Source of the DNA: Pseudomonadota bacterium
Lineage (GTDB): Bacteria > Pseudomonadota > Alphaproteobacteria > GCA-2746255
Length of the DNA: 64,000 nucleotides
Direction of reading: 5' to 3'
Assembly: GCA_040752895.1 (NCBI GenBank)
Contig: JBFMHN010000004.1
Span: 210,744 to 274,743, forward strand
A program made the translations under genes and the position numbers. The notes under the pieces are model-generated. The model did no database searches. It was given only the letters and a program-made list of their open reading frames with translations, and had not been told where the DNA came from. Below are positions 40,633 to 48,038 of this stretch, in pieces; the stretch's first letter is position 1, and each line of letters opens with the position of its first letter.

Positions 40633-41757
40633 ATGGCGCAGCTCACGAAAAAAGACGTCGAAAAACTTCTCAACGACCCCTCCGATGCGGTGCGGGCGCA
40701 CACGGCGGAAAAAATCGCCGCCGAGTTCGACTCCGGCCAACTGACCGCCATGGAGCGCGGTCTTGCCGAGGAGATCTTCCGCGTCATGGCCCGCGACGCA
40801 GCCGTGCGAGTCCGCGAGGCGCTTTCCAGGCAGTTGAGGGCCTGTCCCTTCGTGCCGCGCGATATCGCGCTGACGCTAGCCATGGACGTTGAATCGGTCG
40901 GGGTCCCGATGCTCGAAGCGAGCGGGGTGCTGACGGACCGCGATCTCGTTGAAATCGTACGCAGTCAAGGTGTTGGCAAGCGGCTTGCCATTTCCCGGCG
41001 GGCGGCCGTTTCGGAGGAGGTTTCCGACGTCCTCGTGGAAACGGGACCGGAATCCGTTGTCGTCAGCCTGGTCGGCAACCGGGGGGCGGCACTTTCCGAG
41101 CGGACCCTGCACAAGGTAATCGACACTTTCGGCGAGAACGAGGCGATCCAAGCGCCGATCATTCATCGCGCGACCCTGCCGGCTTCGATCGCCGAGCGGC
41201 TCGTGAAGCTGGCTTCCGACAACCTGCTTGCGGATCTCGTCGCCCGCCACGACCTCTCGCCCGAGGTGGCGAGCGCGCTCGTCCTGCAGACCCGTGAACG
41301 CGCGACCCTTGGCCTGCTCGATCCGAAAGGCGGCGGGCCGTCGGCGGAAGACCTCGTCCATCAGTTGCACCAGAACGATCGCCTGACGCCCAGCATCATC
41401 CTGCGCGCCGTCTGCACCGGGGACATTGACTTCTTCGTCGCCAGCCTGGCGCGGCGCACCGGCATCGCGGTCACCAGCGCCTACCAGCTGGTCTTCGACA
41501 AGGGGCCCCTGGGCTTGAAGGCGATCTATATGCGAAGCGGCCTGCCGGAGAATTTGTACCCGGCGTTTCGCGTGGCGGTCGAGGTCGCCGAGGAAACGGG
41601 CTATGACGGCGGGGACTTCGATCGCGAGCGCCACTGCCGGCGCATCATCGAGCGCATCCTCACCCAATACGAGGATATGTGCAGCGACGACATCGAATTT
41701 CTCCTCGGCCGGCTTGCGCATTTGAGCCTGGAAACCGGCGGCGCCGCGCACCCCTAA
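40633..41757 (+). CDS. DUF2336 domain protein
   Basis: The 374-aa alpha-helical, HEAT-like protein (MAQLTKKDVEKLLNDPSDAVR) matches the DUF2336 family of alphaproteobacteria: repeats such as EKIAAEFDSGQLTAMERGLAEEIF, the DIALTLAMDVESVGVPML segment and HRATLPASIAERLVKLASD. No catalytic motif is known. The shorter ATG start is chosen to avoid low-complexity upstream codons. It ends 14 bp from the convergent TPR-methyltransferase gene. Confidence 0.8.
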   Translation: MAQLTKKDVEKLLNDPSDAVRAHTAEKIAAEFDSGQLTAMERGLAEEIFRVMARDAAVRVREALSRQLRACPFVPRDIALTLAMDVESVGVPMLEASGVLTDRDLVEIVRSQGVGKRLAISRRAAVSEEVSDVLVETGPESVVVSLVGNRGAALSERTLHKVIDTFGENEAIQAPIIHRATLPASIAERLVKLASDNLLADLVARHDLSPEVASALVLQTRERATLGLLDPKGGGPSAEDLVHQLHQNDRLTPSIILRAVCTGDIDFFVASLARRTGIAVTSAYQLVFDKGPLGLKAIYMRSGLPENLYPAFRVAVEVAEETGYDGGDFDRERHCRRIIERILTQYEDMCSDDIEFLLGRLAHLSLETGGAAHP

Positions 41758-41771
41758 AGCGTAAGCCGCCG

Positions 41772-43718
41772 TCAGGGGGTTGCCGGTTTCACGCAGCCAA
41801 ACTGGTACATGTTGACGAAGGTGGCGGGGAATTCGTCTTCGAAGCGGTCCCAGTTGTGCAAGTTGCGCATCTCGGGGTCGTCCGGGAAGCGCGCCGCATA
41901 GGCCCGCCGGACCTCGGGGTCTTCCAGATGAAAACCCGTGAAGCGAAGGCCGAGACGATCGAGAATCTCGCCGATCTCGGGTAGCCGGAAGCGGTGCTCC
42001 CGGACGTGAAAGAGCAGGTCGCGGCAGCCGTTCAGGTCAAACAGATCGTGGCATGCCTTGAAGTACCCCAAGTCCGGCGCAGCGTCGCCGGCCGCGTGAA
42101 AAAGAACGCGCTGCCGAAGTTCGCGCATGGCGTGGGCGGTCGGCGTAAGCCCGAGCCCCGCGATCCATTGCCGCGCCTTGACGATCGGCTGGCGCGCTTT
42201 CTCGCTATAGAGGCCGACGAACAGGACGCCGCCCGGGCGGAGAAGGTCCGCGAGCACGGTCCAACCGGCAACCGGGTCCTCGAGGTGGTGGAGGACGCCG
42301 CCGCATTCGATGACCGGAAATTTCTTCTTCAGCGCACCGAGATTAAGAACGTCGGCCTGGCCGAAGTCGATATTCCGGAGGCTGAACTGGCGGGCCATCC
42401 GGATAGCGTAGGCGAGGCTCGCGCGGCTTAAGTCAACGGCGGTGATGTGGGCGTTCGGCGAAGCGAGCGCGCGCAGGACGGCCTGCTGGCCGGTGCCGCA
42501 GCCGGCGATCAGGATTTCGTTCCGGGCGTCGGCGTCGGCTAGGACGGGCGGGCGTGCCGCCGGCATCGACGGCGGGCGGCGGTCAACGGAAAGCCAGCGC
42601 GGGTAGGGGTTTTCTTCGTACTGGTTCTGCACGGCGCGGGACGTTGCGTCCGCGATGGCGGTGAGCGTCGGGATGCCGTGCGCGATCGCTTCCTCCTCCA
42701 AACGGTCCTCCAGCGTCTTCCGGATAATCGGCCGGAGGTGGGAAGGTGCGTCCGCCCCGCGCAACTTCTCGGCGCCGCGCAACGTGCGAAGGGGGGCGTA
42801 AAGCGCGAAGAGAAGCAGTTTCTGCCAGAGGGGCGGCGTCAGCCGCGTGGCGGACTCGATCTTGGACTCAATCTCAGTCTTTAGCGCCGCAAGCCCGGCT
42901 TCCTCTTCCGCCGTCGCGTAGAAAACATAGGCGTTGTTGGACCCTTGTTCAGCCAGCGCGGCGAGAAAGGAAAACGCCTTTTCGGGCGCCTCCCCGGCCA
43001 GGAAGAAGCGCGCCCGCAGACCGGTGAGAAGGCGCTCGAATGCCGGGTCGAAATTGATCGTCTTGGCGAGCAGCGCGAGAAGAAGCGGGTCTTCCAGAAG
43101 GGCGCTTTCTTCGTCTTGCGACGGGCTCCCCGCAAGGCATGCCGGGTATTTGAGGCGGAGCAGATCGGCGGTAACGAGCGCCAGCTTCTGATGGCCGACG
43201 GCCGGCGAGGCGAAGCATTTCAAGAGCAGGCTTTCGAGGTTCGCCCGGTAGGCGCTGGGCACGAAAAATTGCAGGACATGCGCGAGGCCGACCAACGGAA
43301 CCTCTGGAAAAGGGGGGTTGAGCACAAGGGCCTGCTCGTAATGGAAAATAGCGTTCTTCCCTTCGCCTTGCTCGTGGGCGAGGGTGGCGAGGTTGCAATG
43401 GGCCTCGGCGAAATCGGGCTGATAGAAAAGCGCCTTCTTGTAGGCGCGCCGCGCCTTGGCGGGTTCGCCCAGCTCGCGGAGCACGTTGCCGAGGTGGTTG
43501 TGGTAGCTGGGCGCGTCCGGCTTGGCGGAGATCGCTTGCTGGATAAGGTCGGCCGCCGCCGCCTTTTCGCCTAGCTGGTGGGTGAGCACGCCCAGAAGGT
43601 GCAGCGCGTCGGGCTGCCGGGGTTGGCTTTTCAGGACGTCGCGGTAAAGCGCCTCCGCCCGCGCCAGGTCGCCGGCCTGATGGTGCTGAAGGGCTTCGGC
43701 AAGGATCTCGATGCGCAT
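41772..43718 (-). CDS. TPR-repeat protein fused to class I SAM methyltransferase
   Basis: The 648-aa product has N-terminal TPR units (HQAGDLARAEALYRDVLKSQP, PDAPSYHNHLGNVLRELGEP) to about residue 130, a helical middle region, and a C-terminal methyltransferase domain with SAM loop ILIAGCGTGQQAVLRAL near residue 400, acidic AVDLSRASLAYA and post-I/II motif GVLHHLEDPVAGW. The TPR part likely recruits a protein substrate or partner. Substrate unknown. It lies next to the tRNA-Pro island boundary (3' remnant begins 34 bp upstream of its start). Confidence 0.85.
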   Translation of the reverse strand: MRIEILAEALQHHQAGDLARAEALYRDVLKSQPRQPDALHLLGVLTHQLGEKAAAADLIQQAISAKPDAPSYHNHLGNVLRELGEPAKARRAYKKALFYQPDFAEAHCNLATLAHEQGEGKNAIFHYEQALVLNPPFPEVPLVGLAHVLQFFVPSAYRANLESLLLKCFASPAVGHQKLALVTADLLRLKYPACLAGSPSQDEESALLEDPLLLALLAKTINFDPAFERLLTGLRARFFLAGEAPEKAFSFLAALAEQGSNNAYVFYATAEEEAGLAALKTEIESKIESATRLTPPLWQKLLLFALYAPLRTLRGAEKLRGADAPSHLRPIIRKTLEDRLEEEAIAHGIPTLTAIADATSRAVQNQYEENPYPRWLSVDRRPPSMPAARPPVLADADARNEILIAGCGTGQQAVLRALASPNAHITAVDLSRASLAYAIRMARQFSLRNIDFGQADVLNLGALKKKFPVIECGGVLHHLEDPVAGWTVLADLLRPGGVLFVGLYSEKARQPIVKARQWIAGLGLTPTAHAMRELRQRVLFHAAGDAAPDLGYFKACHDLFDLNGCRDLLFHVREHRFRLPEIGEILDRLGLRFTGFHLEDPEVRRAYAARFPDDPEMRNLHNWDRFEDEFPATFVNMYQFGCVKPATP

Positions 43719-43751
43719 GATTCTCGTGCCGGGCGTGCCGGAGGCGGGGAA

Positions 43752-43785
43752 TGGTCGGAGTGAGAGGATTCGAACCTCCGACCCC
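43752..43785 (-). repeat. tRNA-Pro 3'-end duplicate (distal attachment site)
   Basis: A 34-bp exact copy of the 3' end of tRNA-Pro (CCA, acceptor 3' strand, T arm) found at 44682-44715. It lacks the 5' half, D arm and anticodon, so it is not a tRNA gene. Position and identity mark it as the displaced target sequence of a tRNA-directed integration. Confidence 0.9.
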
Positions 43786-43816
43786 AGAAGGCTTAATTGT
43801 AGCGCCGCTCAAAAAC

Positions 43817-43839
43817 GGTTCAAATGAACCTCTGAGCAC
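43817..43839. repeat. Inner palindromic repeat, left end of island
   Basis: GGTTCA-AA-TGAACC (43817-43830) followed by three variable bases and GAGCAC. The same layout with TT at the centre occurs at 44616-44638 near the other end. The 14-bp dyad is perfectly symmetric apart from its central two bases. Confidence 0.75.
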
Positions 43840-43850
43840 CGCCTCTTTCC

Positions 43851-44531
43851 TCATTCTTTAGGGTAATAAGTCTGCATGCATTTTTCGAACTTTTCTTGAA
43901 GTATCCGCTCTCTTTTAAGATCGTCGAAATACCTGCTTACTGATGCGACCGCATGATTTGCGAATGACGTAATATCTACTCTGAGCAGATGGTCGTAGTA
44001 GACATCCCAGGGAAGACCGGGGGCAGGTATAGATAGTTTTTCCTTCCCTGTTGGTATTAGGGTCAACGTTTGCAGACGATCTTCGTAGAAGCCTACTTCC
44101 CAAGTAATTCTTTTAGGATCTTTATTTAATTTTTTTGAATTCCCCTTCTTCTGCTTATCCGGATCCGGGAAACGTGTGACATAATAAGGATGAGAAAGGT
44201 GTGCAACTTTGTGACGAAGTGTTTCATAAAGTATATCTAATGCTTCTTCGTATTCTGTAACTTCTTTCTCAAGCCACATATATTTTTTTGCATATTGGAG
44301 AAATATTTTTTTCCTGCCGCAGAGATTACCTTCGTATAAGCACCCAAGCATTTCGATAAACCCAACTAATGTCATGAGAGCTGGAAAATACGCTGGCTTG
44401 CCTCCGGGGACGCCAGGCGTAATGCAAGCGGCAATATCTTTCCGCAGCCTTCCCGTCTGACCCGATAGAAATTGTTCGGCGAAACTGATTAATTGTTTGG
44501 GGTCACCGAAGCCCGTTTTTGAATTTGCCAT
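43851..44531 (-). CDS. HEPN-like protein on tRNA-Pro island
   Basis: The 226-aa product (start ATG 44531, AAGGTGG six bases upstream) is mostly helical. A helix LMTLVGFIEMLGCLYEG is followed by a basic stretch and LYETLRHKVAHLSHPYYV, where R-H-x3-H fits the R-x4-H motif of HEPN-fold ribonucleases and antitoxin partners. This arrangement recurs in many uncharacterised small HEPN-like proteins. AT-rich codon use contrasts with flanking genes. The fold call is by pattern only; nuclease or defence activity is inference. Confidence 0.65.
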   Translation of the reverse strand: MANSKTGFGDPKQLISFAEQFLSGQTGRLRKDIAACITPGVPGGKPAYFPALMTLVGFIEMLGCLYEGNLCGRKKIFLQYAKKYMWLEKEVTEYEEALDILYETLRHKVAHLSHPYYVTRFPDPDKQKKGNSKKLNKDPKRITWEVGFYEDRLQTLTLIPTGKEKLSIPAPGLPWDVYYDHLLRVDITSFANHAVASVSRYFDDLKRERILQEKFEKCMQTYYPKE

Positions 44532-44615
44532 ATACATCCACCTTGGTGGCGATTTGCTTCAATTGAACAAACAGACCCCTGTCTCTCGTAATCTAACCCA
44601 TTGAAATTATCGGCT

Positions 44616-44638
44616 GGTTCATTTGAACCACCGAGCAC
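44616..44638. repeat. Inner palindromic repeat, right end of island
   Basis: GGTTCA-TT-TGAACC (44616-44629) followed by ACC and GAGCAC, matching the left copy at 43817 except at the centre and two flanking bases. It lies 44 bp inside the tRNA-Pro repeat and about 85 bp upstream of the island gene start. Confidence 0.75.
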
Positions 44639-44681
44639 TGTTTCTGTGCCAGTTTTTTCAAGTTAAGTCTTTGAAAAATAT

Positions 44682-44758
44682 TGGTCGGAGTGAGAGGATT
44701 CGAACCTCCGACCCCCGCCTCCCGAAGGCGGTGCTCTACCAGGCTGAGCTACACTCCG
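44682..44758 (-). tRNA. tRNA-Pro (CGG)
   Basis: Full 77-nt cloverleaf on the minus strand: acceptor CGGAGTG/CACTCCG, D arm GCTC...GAGC, anticodon stem CCGCC/GGCGG with loop TTCGGGA (anticodon CGG), T arm GAGGTTCGAATCCTC and encoded CCA. Its 3' 34 bp are duplicated at 43752-43785, so the gene was regenerated on insertion of the island. Confidence 0.96.
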
Positions 44759-44819
44759 ATCGAGGGCCGCCTTATACCCTTAAAGGCCGCCGCCCGACAA
44801 GCAAGACCCCAAGCGGCGT

Positions 44820-45845
44820 CTAATAGGCGCGCTCGATGCAGAAATCGACGAGGTCGGTCAGCGCCGCCTTGGCCGCGCCGTTCGGGAAGATGCCAAGGGC
44901 GTCGCGCGCTACGGCGCCGTAGTGGCGGGCCCGCGCGATGGTGTCGGTAAGGGCGTCCCGCGCCTTCATGATCTCGATGGCGCGTTCGAGGTCGCCCTCC
45001 CGCTGCTCCAGGTCCTCCACCGTCCGGCACCAGAAGCGGCGCTCGTCCGCGCTGCCCCGGCGAAAGGCGAGGACGATGGGCAGCGTGATCTTGCCTTCCC
45101 GGAAATCGTCGCCAATCGTCTTGCCAAGGATCGCCTGCTGGGCGGAATAGTCGAGAACGTCGTCCACCAGTTGGAAGGCGGTGCCCAGGTTGAGGCCGTA
45201 GCTGCGGAGCGCCTCCTCCTCGACCTTCGGGCGGTCCGCCAGCACGGCGCCCACTTCGCAGGCGGCGGCGAAAAGGGTCGCGGTTTTTGCCTGGATGACA
45301 TCGAGATAGTTGGCCTCGCTGGTCTCCGGGTCGTTCGCGGTGGAAAGCTGCAGGACCTCGCCTTCCGCGATGACGGCCGCCGCGTGCGAAAGGATGGCGA
45401 GCACCTTGAGGGAGCCGTCCGCCACCATGAGCCGGAAGGCCTGCGCGAAGAGGAAGTCGCCGACCAGCACGCTCGATTCGTTTCCCCACAGCGCGTTCGC
45501 CGAGGCTGCCCCGCGGCGAAGGGTGCTGTCATCCACAACGTCGTCGTGGAGGAGCGTCGCCGTGTGGATGCACTCGACGCTGGCCGCAAGGCCTATGTGG
45601 CGTGTCCCGTCGTAGCCGCACATGCGGGCCGCGGCCAAGGTGAGGATGGGGCGCAGGCGCTTGCCGCCCGAGGCGATCAGGTAATGGGCAAGCTGGGGGA
45701 TTAAAGGGACGCGGCTCTGGAGGGCGCCGAGGATGACCTGGTTGACCGCCTCAAGGTCGTCACGAACCAGCGCGCCGATCCGGTCGAAGGTGGCCCCCGC
45801 CTTTTGTTCGGCCATGCTCAAGTTGACGACAATGCCCACGGCCAT
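44820..45845 (-). CDS. ispB: Polyprenyl (octa-/decaprenyl) diphosphate synthase
   Basis: Makes the isoprenoid side chain of ubiquinone. The 341-aa trans-prenyltransferase has GGKRLRP, the first aspartate motif LLHDDVVDD near residue 94 and the second motif LVDDVLDYS near residue 220, plus GKTIGDDFREGKITLP. A start at 45845 is kept because its VVNLS leader resembles family members; ATG 45815 is possible. It is divergent from the DUF2007 gene with 78 bp between. Chain length (8 or 10) cannot be read off. Confidence 0.92.
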   Translation of the reverse strand: MAVGIVVNLSMAEQKAGATFDRIGALVRDDLEAVNQVILGALQSRVPLIPQLAHYLIASGGKRLRPILTLAAARMCGYDGTRHIGLAASVECIHTATLLHDDVVDDSTLRRGAASANALWGNESSVLVGDFLFAQAFRLMVADGSLKVLAILSHAAAVIAEGEVLQLSTANDPETSEANYLDVIQAKTATLFAAACEVGAVLADRPKVEEEALRSYGLNLGTAFQLVDDVLDYSAQQAILGKTIGDDFREGKITLPIVLAFRRGSADERRFWCRTVEDLEQREGDLERAIEIMKARDALTDTIARARHYGAVARDALGIFPNGAAKAALTDLVDFCIERAY

Positions 45846-45923
45846 CCCTTGGGTTGCTTGACATCCCGCCGATTTCGGCGAGCATAGAAGTTCCCTTCCG
45901 CCTCGGTCAAGCTGCTACGCCCC

Positions 45924-46133
45924 ATGAAGGAATTGCTGCGCACGAACGATCCGGTGCTTCTCTCCTGGCTGATGGCGCGGCTGGAGGAGGCGGCCATCGA
46001 AGCCGTCGTCTTCGATGCGCATATGAGCGTACTCGAAGGCAGCATCGGCGTTCTCCCGCGGCGGCTGATGGTGATGGATGAGGATTTTGCGCGCGCCCAG
46101 GCGATCGTCGAAGAAGCGGAAGGCATCGGATAA
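45924..46133 (+). CDS. DUF2007 small protein
   Basis: The 69-aa product (MKELLRTNDPVLLSWLMARLEE...FDAHMSVLEGSIGVLPRRLMV) matches the DUF2007 putative signal-transducing family, a PII-like small fold of unknown role. It overlaps the next gene by one base (TAATG), so the pair is translationally coupled. In many alphaproteobacteria this pairing with a tRNA methyltransferase gene downstream of a divergent prenyl synthase is conserved. Confidence 0.85.
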   Translation: MKELLRTNDPVLLSWLMARLEEAAIEAVVFDAHMSVLEGSIGVLPRRLMVMDEDFARAQAIVEEAEGIG

Positions 46134-46900
46134 TGGAAGCCGCATACGAATGGCAGGAAGACTCGCTGCTCGGCGGGCGCCTCCGTTTCGCCCAGCCGGT
46201 GCGGGGGTACCGCGTGGCGATCGATCCCGTCCTGCTGGCCGCCGCCGTCCCGGCAACGGCGGGGGAGCGCGCGTTCGAGATCGGAATGGGAAGTGCGGCG
46301 GCGGCGCTTTGCCTGGCCCTTCGGGTGCCGGGTCTGGTCATCGACGGGATCGAGTTGCAGGCGGATTTGTGTGCGCTTGCCCGATGGAACGCCCGCCTGA
46401 ACCGGCTCGACGACCGCGTTCGCGTGACGGAGGGCGACCTGCTGACGCCCCCGGCGGCCTTTCTGGAAGGCGCTTACGATCACGTCTTTGCGAATCCGCC
46501 GCACCTCGAGGCGGAAAAGACGGACCCGCCGAAGGAAAGAACGCGCGCGATCGCCCATGTCGAAGGGTATGGGGGGGGAAGCGCGAGGCTTGCCGAGTGG
46601 GTCGGCTTCGCCCTTCGCCTGGCGAAGCCGGGAGGCACGCTCACCTTCCTTCATCGGATGGACCGCCTTGAGGAACTTTTGGAAAATTTGCGCGGCGGCG
46701 TGGGCGCGCTTGCCGCTTTTCCGCTGCTGTCCGCCGCCGGCCGGCCGGCCAAGCGCGTTCTCGTGCAGGGGCGAAAAGGCGGCCCGCCGAGCCTGGCGCG
46801 GCAGGCGGGGCTTGTTCTCCACGACGGAACCGGCGCCTACACGGCCGAGGCGGAGGCAGTCCTGCGCGACGGCAAGGCGTTGCACCTAGTGGGGGCCTGA
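46133..46900 (+). CDS. TrmN6-like tRNA1(Val) adenine-N6 methyltransferase family protein
   Basis: The 255-aa SAM-dependent methyltransferase has LLGGRLRFAQPVRGYRVAIDPVLLAAAVP at the start (the family hallmark), a degenerate SAM loop FEIGMGSAAAALCLAL, acidic IDGIELQADLCALARWNA and the catalytic motif FANPPHLEAE. NPPH replaces the usual NPPY/F, and the motif-I Gly pattern is altered. Function in A37 methylation of tRNA1(Val) is by homology; the motif changes leave activity open. Confidence 0.85.
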   Translation: MEAAYEWQEDSLLGGRLRFAQPVRGYRVAIDPVLLAAAVPATAGERAFEIGMGSAAAALCLALRVPGLVIDGIELQADLCALARWNARLNRLDDRVRVTEGDLLTPPAAFLEGAYDHVFANPPHLEAEKTDPPKERTRAIAHVEGYGGGSARLAEWVGFALRLAKPGGTLTFLHRMDRLEELLENLRGGVGALAAFPLLSAAGRPAKRVLVQGRKGGPPSLARQAGLVLHDGTGAYTAEAEAVLRDGKALHLVGA

Positions 46901-46944
46901 ACGCCGCCAGTTGGCAAGGCGCGGGCGGCACCGTATGGTGCGGC

Positions 46945-47151
46945 ATGTTCGCGCTCAACCTCGTCAAGCTTTTCGTCGTTGCCGTCATTGTCGCGGTCCT
47001 GTGGTACGGCTTCAAGGCGTTCCGCCGGGCCATGAAGCCCGGCCGTGACGGGGCGCCGGACGCGCTCGAAATGCAGGAATGCCCGGTTTGCAAGACATAC
47101 CGGGCAGCCGGGGCGGAGGCCTGCGAGCGGGAAGACTGTCCCTACCGGTAG
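46945..47151 (+). CDS. Small membrane protein with zinc-ribbon-like tail
   Basis: The 68-aa product has one N-terminal transmembrane helix (residues 4-24, [20 protein letters not shown]), a basic linker, and a C-terminal CPVC...C...C segment ([20 protein letters not shown]) that could bind metal. It resembles short PP0621-like proteins found near glyQS. It lies 8 bp upstream of glyQ, so is probably co-transcribed. Function unknown. Confidence 0.8.
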   Translation: MFALNLVKLFVVAVIVAVLWYGFKAFRRAMKPGRDGAPDALEMQECPVCKTYRAAGAEACEREDCPYR

Positions 47152-47159
47152 AAGAAAAA

Positions 47160-48035
47160 ATGACGAAGCCGCCTTCCTTTCAGGATCTGATCTTGCGGCT
47201 CCAGGCGTTCTGGGCGGAGGAGGGCTGCGTCCTTTTGCAGCCCTACGACATGGAAATGGGCGCCGGCACCTTTCACCCGGCGACGACGCTGCGCGCGCTG
47301 GGGCCCAAGCCGTGGCGGGCCGCCTATGTGCAGCCCTCCCGCCGGCCGGCGGACGGGCGCTATGGGGAGAACCCGAACCGGCTGCAGCACTACTACCAGT
47401 TCCAGGTTATCCTGAAGCCCTCGCCCGAGGACGTGCAGGGCACCTATTTGCGGAGTCTCGCGCATCTCGGCATCGATCCCCTGCGCCACGACATCCGCTT
47501 CGTCGAGGACGACTGGGAAAGCCCGACGCTGGGCGCCTGGGGACTGGGCTGGGAGGTGTGGTGCGACGGGATGGAAGTGACGCAGTTCACCTACTTCCAG
47601 CAGGTGGGCGGAATCGAGTGCGATCCGGTTTCGGTGGAGCTGACCTACGGAATGGAACGGCTTGCCATGTATGTTCAGAAGGTCGAGAACGTCTTCGATC
47701 TCGACTGGAACGGAAAACCCGGCGCGGAAGGCGTTCGCTACGGCGATGTCTTCCTGACGAACGAGCGTGAATACTCGGCCTACAATTTCGAGCACGCCAA
47801 TACCGAACGCTTGCTTCGCCAGTTCACGGACGCCGAAAGCGAATGCCGAGACCTTCTCGGACACAAGCTTTCCCTGCCGGCCTATGACCAGTGCATCAAG
47901 GCAAGCCACATCTTCAATCTGCTGGACGCCCGCGGCGTCATCAGCGTCGCCGAGCGCGCCGTCTATATCGCGCGCGTCCGTCAGCTGGCGAAGGCCTGCT
48001 GCGAAACCTGGCTTGCCAGCGAGGGAAGGCTTTAA
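47160..48035 (+). CDS. glyQ: Glycine--tRNA ligase alpha subunit
   Basis: Catalytic subunit of the alpha2beta2 glycyl-tRNA synthetase. The 291-aa product starts [18 protein letters not shown] and contains [43 protein letters not shown] and [24 protein letters not shown], the diagnostic class II blocks. The start at 47160 avoids overlap with the small membrane protein gene. glyS follows after 3 bp. Confidence 0.97.
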   Translation: MTKPPSFQDLILRLQAFWAEEGCVLLQPYDMEMGAGTFHPATTLRALGPKPWRAAYVQPSRRPADGRYGENPNRLQHYYQFQVILKPSPEDVQGTYLRSLAHLGIDPLRHDIRFVEDDWESPTLGAWGLGWEVWCDGMEVTQFTYFQQVGGIECDPVSVELTYGMERLAMYVQKVENVFDLDWNGKPGAEGVRYGDVFLTNEREYSAYNFEHANTERLLRQFTDAESECRDLLGHKLSLPAYDQCIKASHIFNLLDARGVISVAERAVYIARVRQLAKACCETWLASEGRL

Positions 48036-48038
48036 GCG

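Larger units (their letters stand above)
43752..44715. mobile_element. Mini integrative island in tRNA-Pro, no integrase
   Basis: About 930 bp per repeat unit lies between two exact 34-bp copies of the tRNA-Pro 3' end. The interior is AT-rich compared with the chromosome and carries one gene, plus a pair of palindromic repeats near each end (43817-43839 and 44616-44638). No integrase or excisionase is encoded, so mobilisation would need a helper, or it is the remnant of a larger island. Confidence 0.8.

Noticed and set aside
43752..43785. Second tRNA-Pro gene
   Set aside because: Only the 3' T-arm/acceptor third is present; no D arm or anticodon. It is an integration remnant.
43786..44681. 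Integrase or transposase inside the tRNA-Pro island
   Set aside because: No Tyr-recombinase, Ser-recombinase or DDE motif is encoded; the only gene is the HEPN-like protein.
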